Shown in pieces: positions 44,301-57,600 of a stretch of DNA of 64,000 nt (its first letter is position 1; every line of letters starts with the position of its first letter). The position numbers were made by a program, and so were the translations under genes. Location: assembly GCA_015143295.1 (NCBI GenBank), contig CM026562.1:10072041-10136040 (forward strand), written 5' to 3'. The notes beneath the pieces are model-generated. The model saw only the letters and a program-made list of their open reading frames with translations, was not told where the DNA came from and did no database searches. Source of the DNA: Tetracentron sinense. Its lineage: Eukaryota > Streptophyta > Magnoliopsida > Trochodendrales > Trochodendraceae.

Positions 44301-47300
44301 AAGTTAATAAGTGTCCTACCCTTTTGATCCCTCCAACCATCAGACATTATGGAACATCCAGTTTCATTCCAAGACTCCTTGAACTCCCGAAGATAAAGAT
44401 TTATGGACTCCACCTCTGCTTTTAAAAAGTGTCCCGCCAACTCATAAGGTGTTGGAGGCTTCAACCCTTTACCAAACATGCCAATTGCTTCGCATGCCGT
44501 TGGAAAGAATATCGAGTCCGCAGCATTAAATGGGATACCAGCATGATAAAACCACCTAGCTATGATCTCACACGCCCTCTTTCTTGAGTTCTTATTGAAA
44601 CTTGTGTCTACCCTAAGTTGTGCCGTGCCAACTTTTGGAAATTCCTTAGCTTTTTTAGTTAGGCACGTGACCTCATCTTCATCTTCATTTTCTTCTTCAG
44701 CAGTTGAACTTGAACCAAAAACCCCCACATTTCTTTTGTGATCTTTCCTCTTCTTGCTTTCTTGAGTCTTGTCTTCCAAATACTGTTTTATCTCTTTAGA
44801 AATTTTTTCAGGTACCTTCTCACACTTCTTTATATCACCAGGCAGTCTAGCTAGATGATGTTTCAATCGATGAATCCCCCCATGCATCTCCTTCCCGCAA
44901 TAATTGCACCTCACTTTCTTTTTATCAATAGTGATTGGGGTGCCATGATGCCAACCTATGTCAGTTAAGCGGGAAGTGTCTACTTCCACATCTGGAGGAA
45001 TTGGCGGTGAAGTTGCTGATGCCATGCTGCTGGAAGTGGCCATTTCTATTTTGAATTAAAGCAAACAAAACTTTAATAATAGATTAGAGATTAGAAAGTA
45101 AAAACCGTAGACTAATTTCTAATTTTCTACTTTCTAGTTCTACAATTCTACTGCAAACATACAAAATTACAGATTTTTTGTAGGCTACAAAACCATTACT
45201 AACTACTATTGTATTTTACTGTTGCAGATTTTTTTAACAAAGGAAAAAAGGATTGAAGGAGAACAAAAGCTGGGCAAGTTGAATGAGGCTGCATTCAACA
45301 TTCAAAAAAAAAAAAAATAGCATGATCAGGAAAAAAAAAACAGTATATGGAAGATTGAAAAAAAATAGCATGCATATGGAATTAAGGATTGAAAGAAAAA
45401 ACAGCATGTATATGGTAGATCATAGATGGATGGAATCCTACTGGTCATTATCTTAAAAATTTTCTATTCTATTGTTTGTGTTCCTCATAGTTGCAGAATA
45501 GTTAGCCTAGAAAGAGAAAGTGGAAGAAGAAATTTTGATCGATGGCTGAGGGCTCGAATTCATAGGTTTTTTTAACAAAGAAATATGGGCTACATTTCAG
45601 ATTTACCATGGAATGTATTTCGATTGAAGATTCTTCAAAAAAAAAAAAAACAGAGCACGAATGAAATGAGTTGGGGCTACAACTTACGAGTAGAGGCTAT
45701 TTCTCCTTCTCCTTCTCGTCTTCCTTCCTTTGTTGAAACTTTGCAGATCTTTCCTCTCAAATTTCGAAACCCTAAAGCCCTAAAAAAAAAAAAAGTGGGG
45801 TTATGGAGAAGAAGCTTGCAGAGGAGGCTTAAATTTTTAAAGATTTTCAAAAGAAAAAAAAAAAGGTTAAAGAAGAGGCTTTACAAAGGAGAACTTACAG
45901 ATTTTCAAAAAAAAAAGGGGTTCGAGAAGAAGATGCCGCAGAGAAGATCATCACAGGTGCGCCTTCTCCTTTTCCTTCTCCTTCTTCTTCCTCTTCCTCT
46001 TCCTCTTCCTCTTCTTCTTCTTCTTCTTCTTCTTCTGCTGCTGCTGCTGCTCGAGCTCTCGTTTGAGAAAAAAAAAACCCTACAAAGCAAACCATCGAGT
46101 TATAAGAGGTTTTTAAAAAAAAAAAAATACCGGTTATATCCCGTTAAGAGTCGGGCGAGTCGGGTCGGGTCTTGAAATCGGTAAAACTCGGTTTTACTCG
46201 TCCGAGTTTTTCGGTTTTTTCACTACCGAGTATTACCGGCGAGTTGGATCGAAACCCAGCCGAGTCGAGTTGACTCGGCCGAGTTCCGAGTCAACTCGCC
46301 GAGTTTTTGAACACTGATTGAAACCATTGTAAACTATCAAATGGATCATTCTTTAGTAGTTGGGAGAATCCTCCTAAACCCGGCTCACCGCACCTACCCC
46401 ACCCAGGAAAAGAGAGAGAGAGAGTATTATTTTTATAAATAACAGAAAAAAAAAAAAAAAAAAAACTGTTTGAAATAAAAGTAAGAAGAGCAAGAGAAGT
46501 TTGGAAAATAAGCAAATATGTCACTGGGACAAAACCAGGAAAATGATATCGCAATACAAGCAAAGCAATTCCACATTTCCACCTGTAGCAAGACAATCTC
46601 CCATCTTATTAGCTGACCTTAAACAAGGACAAAATATTCAATTCGGAGGTCAACTACAAGATATGATTGATAAAATGACACAATATCCAAGGGCCTATAG
46701 TTTTTCTAGAGCCCGATCAAAAAACTGGAATCTCAATCTCAACAAATAGATTACTTAAGTCTTAAGGCCTTAACTATTTTCAAACCTTGGAAAAAAGTTC
46801 AGGGTGCATTTGGGTTTATCTTTTCCAATTTAATCACCAAAAAGTGATTAAAAATTTATCTTTTCCCTGATCAAGTTTGGATAACAAGTGATTTAATCAC
46901 TTTAAAAAAAATCAGTGTCATTTTAACCGGCAATATCTTAAACAGCTGAGAGCTGCTTAAGATTTGATTAAAATCACAAAATGACTCTCTTGACTCTCAG
47001 TGGGAAGTATGTTCGCCGCCTTCTTTGCAAACCCTAACTCGAAATGCCTTCTTCAAAATCCTAAGATCCACAAAGAGATTTTGCAAACCCTAACTCAAAA
47101 TGCTTGAGATTCAATTGATTTTAATGGTTCTTCATTAATTATTATTGCTAATTGTATACTTATTGTTAATTTTTCATGATTTTGGACTACCACTTTCCCC
47201 AATTTTTAGGGTTTTTCGATTGGAGCAGGCTTAGATTATTCATTGTAATTTTTAGGATTTTTGGAAAGGTTCAAAATCACAATAATAATCTAATCAATAA

Positions 47301-50300
47301 ATTGTTTGTCATGACCCGTACTTTTATAGGAATAAAAAAAAATAGTTTATAAATAAATTTCTTGTAGCGATCCGTATTTTTTTTATTATTATTACAATAT
47401 TTGTGATGATCAATATATCGTGCACGAACCATATATTAAAATGATAGTAATAAAAAATTACAAATATAGATAATAGAGTATAATATAAAGATACTAAATG
47501 GCTTAAATATATGTATATATACATAGTAGCCCATTACGGTCTGTCTTAGTGGGCCTTACCTATATAAGTCATTAGGGTCTATGTCTTTGTGGGCTTTACC
47601 TAATCAAGCCCATTTCCTACATGAGGGACACATGAGATAGCCTACATGTTTGACAACTAAACAAACCCCTTCCCTACATGAGTGACATATAAAAGCCTAC
47701 ATGTGACACTTTGAAAAGTTGGTAGGCACATGCCTTTGTGCATGAAGTGGCCTAGCCACTTGGAGAAGTAAGAGAACACCCTTAAGAAGATAAATGTCTA
47801 CCCCCACACCCACTCCCTCATTTTATCTCCAATAGTGCTTGGTCTCTAAGCTAAGAGAGAGATAGAGATAGGAGAGAAAGAAAAAGAAAGGGCAGGAGAG
47901 AAAGGAAGAAGAGAAGAAGGGATTTGTAGAGAAATTTGAGAAAAATTCTACAAAAGGTAAGAAAATTTCTCCCTTATTTTAATTGGAAATTATGAAAGAT
48001 AATTGGGATTGTTATATTGTGATTGTTGGTATATTTTACGAGATTTATAAGTATGGGTGATAATCTAAGAAAATTTTAACACGCAATGATAATCTATGGA
48101 ATTTGTGAACATGCATGAGAATCTATGAAATTGTGTAAACAGTCATGATATTCTAGGGAGATTTTGTATGCATGCATGCCATTCTATGGGTTTTGTAAAA
48201 TTCTGTGTAGGAAGCCTTACACTTACCATATTATGATGACTCATTTGAAAGCATGGTTCAAAATATTAGTATCGGGTGTTATATCGGTAAGTCCAAAACA
48301 GGATATATATCGGACCGTATTGAATGGATATGGTGAATAAAATAAGATACATTAAGAAACACTTGGATACGCAAAGAAAAACTTGGAAACGTTGCATAAA
48401 AATTCTTTTAATATAAATATAAGCTAAAAACAAACTCCAACTATGTTTATAACTATACATATGAGAATTAAAAATTTTATAATTTAAAAAAAGGTGTGCG
48501 TGCTGATAAACAGGTATAAAAATACAAACCATAGTCACTTAGCTAGGTATAGAAATACAATCTAGATATTAAAACCTTAATTCAATGGGTTAAATAAGAA
48601 TGTATTGAATTATAAGTTTGAATTTAAGTCTTTTTATGTTGAACTGGTACACCGTTAATTGACTTTATCCTGTAGATGCAAATATTTTTTAAGACTAAAA
48701 TATAAGACTTTTTTTACCGGCCTTTTGGGTGTTGGTAAAGTTTTAATATAGTAGAATTTATGAAATTTTAATATTTGAAAAATACCTTATCATTTGAAAG
48801 TTAAAATTTTGACATTATCCCTAAAAGGCACTAAAAAGAGAATTTTGTTTTTGAACTGGAAAATTGACTTTTTATTCTTCGGGATTTTGGATCCAATATA
48901 ATTTTTATTGAATTCAAATAGGTGTATAACCTTATTTACATATAAATATCTTAAGTAAATAAAAAAAAATAAGTTAAAATCATTTACTTAAAGAATATTT
49001 TATGTAAATAAGTTGTGCGTATCGGGTCTGGGCTATGGATCCTAGTGTAAATAAAATGCGAAAAAATTTAACTGAAAAATTGGGCCTGTATCAGGTTAAT
49101 ATGAGGGAGTTTTTTTTCAGTGTACTAGTGTACCGGGTTCCGGGTAGTTCCAAAACAGATACGTATTGGCCGATACGTATTGGAATTTTAAACCATGTAT
49201 GAAAGGGGTTACACTAATGATCTCCCTATAAGATTATTACCCTAATTAGATGAAATAATTTTGGTTTTATGGTGTGAAATGGAAGAGGATCCAACAGTTG
49301 GATTTTAAATTAAAAATCATGTAAGATGGTCCTGAAGAATCTCCCTGGCCTACAGTCACAGTCTGACTCCTCTCTGTTCATAGGGTCATATCTAAGCCAA
49401 TACCCACTTAAATTAGCTAAAATATTTATATGTTTATCTAGACTTTCCTATCTTTCAAACGTCACTGGTTTGAGGAAATTCGGAGATCAGTAAGTCAGCA
49501 AAGTGCCGACATAGAAAATGACCTCTGTTCCAACAGCTAATACTTGCCCATCTAAACTCTGATTTTAGTGATTTCAATTAGAAAATGTTCTACTATAAGT
49601 TAGCTTTCAAATAAAGTAAGAATCATATAAATCTAATGGTTATTTTTAAATATATGAATTTTTAAGTAACAAGTTGTCTTGCTGGATTTTTTGTGTTAAA
49701 CCTGTGAGTATAATTTTGACAAGCATGCAATTATTGTACAATTTATACTGTGAAGTGTTTTATGAATGATTGAATTCTAAGTATGAGAAGGATAGTATAC
49801 TAAAATGTAAGTTATGAACTGAGTAGTATTGAGTAAGTCACTTGGGTTTTGCGAGTGGTTATGTAATTTAGCAAACATTTCTCTCCGCCTGACATAATAT
49901 GATAATGGAATGATACAATCACAATTTGTAGATAGATGTTTTTTTTTAAATCATAGTTCAGAGAGAAGTAAAATTGGAAGGACGAAATGACACGATCGCT
50001 CGATAAATGAAAAAGACAAAAAAAAAAAAAGTAAGACTCCTTCGGGAGGTAAGACTCATTCGGGAGGTAGACTCCTACGGGATGTAAGACTTCTACAGAA
50101 AGTAAGACTCCTACGAGAGGTAAGATTCTTTCGGGAGGAAAGACTCATTTGAAAAGAAATGAAGTATGTTTTCAGATATGGTAAAGGTAAAAGGACAAAA
50201 AGAAAGACCTAATTAAAATACATGACACCAAAGAAGATGGTATAAATTAAATCGACGTGGCAATCACCCCTGAAGTAAAATAACCCGTGAAAGAGAGGTG

Positions 50301-53300
50301 AGTGCCAAGACGGTGCGGGTCACAAAATGTTAATTTATCGACTAACAATCATCCTTAAGGTACAGAACTCTTAAAAAGAGGTGAGTGCCAAGATAGGACG
50401 GGTTATTTCGGGAATGACTCCTTGTCGGATGAGAGGAATATTAATAAGCTCGGGATAAAAGATGTGAACAAAGATGTTATGACGAATAAAGAAGAAGATG
50501 TTACGACGAATAAAGAAGAAGATGTTACGCAAAGACAGAAATTAGACCTAAACGTGACAAGTGAGAGATAATCAGTTAATGAAATCAGCTATAAGAAATA
50601 AAGAACTCAAAAGATTTAAGAATGAGGTAAAGTATGTATTCAAATCAAAATTCATTTATAAATCCGGATTATGAACTCAATAACATGCATATGCGGAAGC
50701 TAAATTCGAAACCATTCACGATAGTCACCCCAGTAAGTTCGTCATACCTGATTTAATTACAAAAAAGTCTACAATCCAAGTTCTTTACAAATGTTTCCTT
50801 CTCAAGTCCAAGTCTTATCATCCCTCGGTCCAAGCACCTTCTAGGCATTATCTGTTGACATAAAAAGTCAAATGAGCTATGAAGCTCAACAAGTAAAATC
50901 CATCTCATTACTTCAATCAATTCATTACTCTTACTTTAACCTTCATAGTGTCATCTAGTAGTGTTTCATCATTACTTACTACACCTTATTCGCAAACTTT
51001 CAAGTTCTGTAATTCTGATAACTGATTTCGTTTACGGATTATCTTTCGTTTGTCATATTTTAAGTCTAATTGATGTCTTTGCGTAAAGTATGTAATGATG
51101 ACACACGACTGGATGACACTATGAAGATTAAAGTAAGATATAATAACACACGACTAGATGACATTAAGAAGATTAAAGTAAGAGTAATGAATGGATTGAA
51201 GTAATGGGATTGATTTTACTTGTTGAGCTTCATAGCTCATTCGACGTTTTATGTCACAGATAATACCTAGAAGGTGCTCGGACCGAAGGATGATAGGACC
51301 TGGACTCGAGAATAAAAATTTTCTAAAGGACTTGGATTGTAAAGTGGGTGTAATTAACTCAAGCATGATGAACTTACTGTGGTGACTAACATGAATGGTT
51401 TCAAATCTAGCTTCCGCATATGTATGTTATTAAGTTCACAATCCGTATTTATAAATGAATTTCAATTTGGAAGTTCAAGTGTAAATCATGGTTGTGACAT
51501 TGTTCTTCATTCAATATTTGTTAATTGGTTCTTATCGGCTAACTCTATTTATTGGTTCTTTATTCACTAGTTGATCTATATCATGATTCACTTTTTGTAT
51601 CTAGTGATACTACCTATCTGATTTAAGTTTCCTGATGTAAATACTAATGCCTCAGGTCCAAAATTTGTATTTTACTCCAATTAGTGTCATTTGCATAGGG
51701 TCACATGTTTTCCAAGAGATCTTTCTTCAATTGCAGTTGCCCTCTTTTTATAGCCTAGGTCCTAGACAAATTGGGAGCCAAACTCTCAAAACCAATAATA
51801 ATAGGTAGCGATTCCCTCAATTTCATCCTGAAATTTTGGATTTGAAGGATTTTCTTCACTGATCTCCACCATGTAAATTCGGGTCTCAAGTGGTTGGGAT
51901 AGAGGAGGACCTTCATCCCTTTAGGGATAGTTAATTATTTATTTTTGAAAAAAAGATGAGACATGTTTATGTCATTGGGCTATTCTCTGGAAGGAAGTCT
52001 TATGGTCTAATTATTTGACCAGGTAAACTCCTAATATCCAGGATGGAAATATAGAATAAGTGAAGACAATCAAATGGTCAGACACTGGCACACATCACAC
52101 GGGCATGAGACTACAAAGAGGGTAATGGAGAGAGGAATGTGAGGGTGAGAGAAGAGATATTGAGAAAAAGTATGGTTGGAGAGAGAAATTGGTAGGTAGA
52201 GAGAGGAAAGGAGGAGGCAAGGTAGGGGTGAAAGAAATTGGTAGTTAAGAGCATTGTTACAAATCTCCCGAGAAATGCCTAATTTCACTCGAGAAAACCC
52301 GAGAAAAATATCTAAAGTTTAAAACTTTGTTTTTATCGCTATGTTTTAAAAATCTTACGACAAATATAATTTTTTCTTTTTATTACGTTAATATCGCGAG
52401 ATTTAGCCAATATTTTAAAAATATCGCGAGAAATACCAAAAATTATTGTATTATTTTTTGTAATTTTTAATCATTGCCGATATTTAGGCGAGAAATACCT
52501 GGGAAAAAAACTTCAGATTTGAAACTCTCCCGAGAAAAACTATAAAAACCCGAGAACGAGATTTGTAACACTGGTTAAGAGAGAGGATAGGAGGAAGTAA
52601 GGTAGGGGTGGAGAGTGGTACTGGTATACCATCACCCTATGACTCGGCACAAAGGGGATGTACTAAAATCGGTGCACCCACCCAATCCCTTTAGCTTGAA
52701 TGTTTAGGTGGTGTCCCAAAATTAGTGCACTCAAAATTAAATTGGTTTGTGGCATGTGGTGCAGAGTACCAAAATTGGAAGCCTGGACCCACTTTTTTAT
52801 TATTGTAGCATGCGAGGAGATGAATCTAATCTAAATGGTAAGGATGTGATGATCTATTTCTTCTTGGAAATAAAATCCAATTTTCAGTTAAAAGACGGAT
52901 TGTGTGCTAAAAATCCCTAAATCCCTCAATTTTCTTTGTTTCTAATAAAAGAGTGCCTGCATCAACCTTTTGCTTACATTTCTGAAAGTAAATCCAAATG
53001 AGCCCAAGTTTTTTTTTTTTGAAATTTACTTTGCTGTTGGCCACTCTTTTGGTGCCAGCCTCAAGAGTCAAAGACCAAATCCATCCACCAAGAAGACCAG
53101 TTAATGTGGGAAAGGGACAGATTAGCCCAACCACTTGGTCTTCTTTAGTCGACCTCACTGTTTCTTCTTAACCAACCATTGATAATGATTGAAAATTCAG
53201 CCCCTCACACTATATAATACTCTTCGCAGACAAGCTTGTTTTGTTATTTGTCTACTCTCTTCGATTCATGGACTTGGAGTGAGAGAGAGAGGATCAAACT

Positions 53301-54642
53301 CTGCTTGTGGAAATTGAGTGGGTTACGGATGGATTGGGCAGTTGGTAATGGGCAGAATTTTCAAACCTAGAAAGATTTCAGCTGTAATAATTTTATTTGT
53401 CATATTTAGTCAAATGCACACCATCGGAAAATGGTGAAGTTTATGGCATTCTTAAGACCCTCTTGGAGAAGATAGAAGGAGGGTGCTATTGCTGATTTAG
53501 AAATAGTAAAATCCATTCCCTGCTTTTAGTTAACTAAAGACCAGTAGATCTACAAACTTCGTAGGCAAAGTGTTTGAAAGCATCCTTGGGTATTATCTAG
53601 AATGTATATAGCACATTACACAATGTATGATATATGTTTGTTTATTTAATGTATGTGAATTTCTTGAATTGGTAGATGGAAAACATTGAAGGTGACAAAA
53701 TTAGCAAATCCAAGGCTGCACAATGGACAGGAAATGGTCTAGATAAGATTTTTATTGAGTTGGCGAATGAACAAACTATAAAAGGGAATAGGCCGGTAGT
53801 ACGTTCAACAAAACTGGGTGGACAATTATAAGAAATAAGTTCAACAAGAGGATTGGTCGTCGCTACTCACATCAACAACTAAAAAATGATCTGAATGCCT
53901 TGAGATTACAGTGAAGGTCGTGGAATAAGGTAATTCGAGTTAGTGGATTTGGTTGGGACCCGATTAAGAAAGTTTGGATGGCAAATGATCAATGTTGGGT
54001 AGGGGTGTATCCAAGCCAAGCCAGCTCGAAGACTCGGCTTGGCTCGGCTCAATCAAGCCGAGTTCAAGCTTGAAATTTTGGCTCAATCGAGCCGAGCTAT
54101 TTTTTTTAGCTTGAAATGCATTCAAGCCAAGCTCGAGGCCTCGAGCCAAGACCTGTTTGATTCAACTCGGCTTGAAGCTCAACTCGATTGAGGATTGAGC
54201 TCGGTTCGAATATTATATAAAATAATATATATATATATATGTTATTTATATATATCATTATTTATATATATAAATAATATAACTATTATTTATATATATA
54301 ACAATAATAATAATAATAATTAATAATATTATTGTTATTATTTAAAATTTAATTTTTAATAAGCCAAGCCGAGCTTGAAGCATCTAGACTCTAGAGTAAT
54401 TGGACATGATTTGAAGTATGTCTCAGACGGGATGATTGGATAATTTCTGGGAAATGGCATTCCCATTCAAAATTGCATAGAAATCTATCCAACCAGCTTG
54501 ACGATGAATCGATGATTGGGCCCAAGTAAAGCCTCCTTTTCTCTCCTCGAAAAATCAAATGCTATAAAAGCTTTCAAAATCCATGGAACGTCCCATCTAG
54601 CACTTACATCATCTAATTCATGCCAAAAAACAAAATCATCTT

Positions 54643-54677
<35 letters not shown>

Positions 54678-57600
54678 CCCTCCCCCTCCCCCTAATGGAC
54701 CATAAAACCCTGAGAATTCTCATTTAATATCCTCTCCTAGCCATTGACAATAGATAGAAATTGAATAAGCCCCCAATTCTGACTCCAATACCTCCAACTT
54801 CTCCTTATCCCAAGTCAAAGGATACCCCCTGACACTCCTAAAGATGGAATGACTCTGCCCAATTTGTTAACGAAATATCCCAAATGTCCTTGATGATACA
54901 GTCTTGGACCAACTCTAACTTCGTCTCTTGTATACACGGGATGACCGGCCTCTTAGATCTCATCAATCTCTTAATTGCTTTGGATGATCCACATCTCCGG
55001 TTTAGGCGCTAATGACCCAGACCTCTAATGTTCCAAGATATGATGGAAAACCTTGTCATCTAAGAACTTTACAACCCCTACCTATCGTAGGACTACACTC
55101 GATGTCTCTAGACCCTCTTTTATTGTGGTTGACATTACACTCCAATCTCTTCAGTTTCGTTGCTGAGAGCCTGACATTCCTCCCCGGCCTAAAGTGGATT
55201 TGGGTTTGGAAGTATCCCCCCTCCCCTGCCTCAAGACTCCGAAACAAAGACCTTGCTTCCTCCTCATGCCCCTCAAACGAGAGGCCTAAGAACTTTTTGA
55301 GTCCCTCAATATGACTCAACACCCAATCTGATTTCCTCGTTGGCTCTCTATTTGAGGACACCCAGGTGCTATGCCCTTGGATCTCTTGACAGTCCTGCTG
55401 CCATATCTCCATCTTTGGTATCAAGAGTCTACCTAGTCAAATAATTGGACCAAAAGACTTCATTTGACCCAATGACATCGACAGGTCCCATTTTTTTCAA
55501 AAATAAATAAATAACTAACTATCCCTAAAAGGAGGAAGGTCCTTCCCTTGAGACCCGAATTTACTTGGTGGAGATCAGTGAAGACAATCCTTAAAATCCA
55601 AAATTTCAGGAAACTTTCATGATGAAATTGAGGGAACGACTACGTATTATTACCGGTTTTGAGAGCTTGGTTCCCAATTTTTCTACGTTCTAGGCTATAA
55701 AAAAAGGCAGCTGCAATTGAAGAATAAGGCTGATATATGAAGATAGATCCCCTGGACAATAGGTGAACCTATGCAAATGACACTAACTAGAGTAAAATAC
55801 ATATTTTGGACCCAGTACATCAGTATTTACATTAGGAAACTTAAATCAGATAGGCAGTATCACTAAATACAAAAACTGAATCATTATATAGATCAACTAG
55901 TGAAGAAATAACCAATAAATAGAATTAGCCGATAAGAACCAATTAAAAAATAACGAATGAAGAACATTTACTTGATTAGATTATTATTGGGACAATGAAC
56001 TTTTCCAAAAACACTAAAAATTACAGTGAACAATCTAAGCCTGCTCCAATAGAAAAAACAAACCTAAAAATTGGTAAATGTGCTAGTCAAAATCATAAAA
56101 AAAAAATAAACAAATTTCATACAATTAACATTAGTAATTAATGAAGAACAATCAACTCAAATGCATTTCAAACATTTTGAGCTAGGGTTTGCAAAATTTC
56201 TTTATGGATCTTCAGATTCCGAAGAAGGCATTTCAAATCTCTTTGTGGATCTTTGAATTCCAAAGAAGGCATTTCGAGCTAGGGTTTGCAAAGAAGAAGA
56301 AGAAGAAGAAGAGCGTGCCTTTGTGCTGCTCGTTGCCACTGAGATTCGAGAGAGTCGTTTTGTGATTTTAATCAAATATTAAATAGCTGAGATATTAACG
56401 CTTAAAATGACACTGAAAGTGATTAAATCACTTGTTATCCAAACATGATTAGTGAAAAGATAATTTTTTAAACCACTTTTTGGTGATTAAATCAGAAAAA
56501 AAAAATCAAACACAAATGCACCCTAAGCATATCGTAGCAAGAAAACCTGTGTAGACAAAATGTCGCCTAGGCAACTCCTCGACCACCGCCTCTTCTAGGG
56601 GCTCATGTCGCCTATTCAGGCAAGCAATCACTAAGATGAGGTCACTTAAGTGGTTCCTAGAACTCATCACAGGTCACTAGAATTCTAATGACAAAAGTGC
56701 ACAAAACCAATAAGAGTTAGCTACAAAATATTAAACATAACATACATATATAACAATTTTTGTCTAGGGTTTTTGCATCTGGCTGTCTCTTTCCCTTTCT
56801 CTAAACTACGGTCTTTATTTTTATAAAGTGACATTTATCTCATTTATGCTTTATTCTTAATTTCATTATTTATAATATTATATGAATATATTTATTTTTT
56901 ATATTCTCGTTAACAAAGTAAAAAATTTGGCTGTCTAGGCCTCGTCTTAGCCATGCCTTGGCAACACCTTGCCTGGGGAACCCCTATCGCCAAGGCATCG
57001 CCTGGACGCCTTGAGTACATTGAAGGAAAAACCCTCCAAAATCTTAAGATGTAAAAACCCGATGAGAAACTTCGACTTTGATATTTTCAATCAATTTAGT
57101 AAAAAGAACTTGAGAACGTATCCGCAAAAATTATACCATTTCATTTCTCACAAATACCCTGTAAAATAGCAAGAAGGAAAGACCTCCACATAATGCGCCT
57201 CTATGAGCTTTTATCAATTGCCAATGGCAATTGATTATAACATAAGACAGTTGTGTTCAAATCTGTATCCTGCTTCAGTAAAAATCATGTCAAATGGTAA
57301 AACCTACAAACTCCACCCATTGACATGACTATGCCATCGTGGCTTCTTCTGTAATTCTACAATTTTCTTCTGATATGGTATGATGCAAGGAGCAGTCTTA
57401 TTTTCAAACAAGGAGAAAAAAAACACTAGTGAGGCTTAGTTGAGTCAATCTACACATGGAATAATTCAATCAAGTCATGTTTATTATTCTAGTCATTTCA
57501 CCCTTTTTGTGGAGCTAAGGAGTTATAAAGTTCAAATCGATTAAAATCCCTGCTTCTAAACTCTATAGGATGGTGTGAAGAAACTTGAGAAAGAAAACAC

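Larger units (their letters stand above)
42245..46316 (-). mobile_element. hAT transposon, 4,072 bp, apparently complete, TSD ATTGAAAC
   Basis: Ends CAGTGTTCAAAAACTCG (left) and CGAGTTTTTGAACACTG (right) are inverted copies. A perfect 8-bp duplication ATTGAAAC flanks the element (42,237-42,244 and 46,317-46,324), the hAT target size. Both subterminal zones are crowded with ACTCG/CGAGT pentamers (42,255-42,330 and 46,145-46,310), as expected of transposase-binding repeats. Inside is a spliced transposase gene without stops. It sits in AUG1 intron 4 with the transposase on the same strand as AUG1. Intact ends, duplication and ORF suggest recent arrival. Confidence 0.95.
47307..51499. mobile_element. 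LTR-type insertion (TG..CA, 4,193 bp), TSD TTGTT
   Basis: Begins TGTCATGACCCGTACTTTT, ends ATCATGGTTGTGACA and is flanked by TTGTT (47,302-47,306 and 51,500-51,504). Removal restores alignment of the left arm of the surrounding inverted repeat with its uninterrupted right arm. No gag or pol. It holds a hAT insertion (48,252-49,197), short hairpin repeats (50,030-50,150) and an inverted pair near its right end. Most likely a rearranged solo LTR or a large non-coding LTR derivative, distantly like solo LTRs A and B. Confidence 0.8.
46801..56524. mobile_element. 9.7-kb inverted-repeat structure with about 1.1-kb arms, itself interrupted (class unresolved)
   Basis: The left arm starts AGGGTGCATTTGGGTTTATC and the right arm ends CACAAATGCACCCT. 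The pairing runs inward over about 1.1 kb: 46,801-47,306 plus 51,505-52,053 on the left against 56,524-55,410 on the right, with many mismatches. The left arm is split by an LTR-type insertion at 47,307-51,499. The interior (52,054-55,409) holds a hAT MITE, a MYB/SANT-like remnant, a G+C repeat and a LINE fragment. Possible target TCA (46,799-46,801) / TAA (56,524-56,526) would suit PIF/Harbinger, and a MYB/SANT-like gene also fits that superfamily. However, kilobase arms are unusual there, and two head-to-head copies of another repeat remain possible. Confidence 0.65.

Noticed and set aside
45585..46175. 196-aa Lys/Leu-rich ORF on the plus strand
   Set aside because: Made of poly(A) runs and the CTT repeat inside the hAT leader, opposite to the transposase; low complexity.
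52907..53158. 83-aa minus-strand ORF near the hAT MITE
   Set aside because: Includes a poly(T)-encoded Lys run and no recognisable domain; likely chance within repeat interior.
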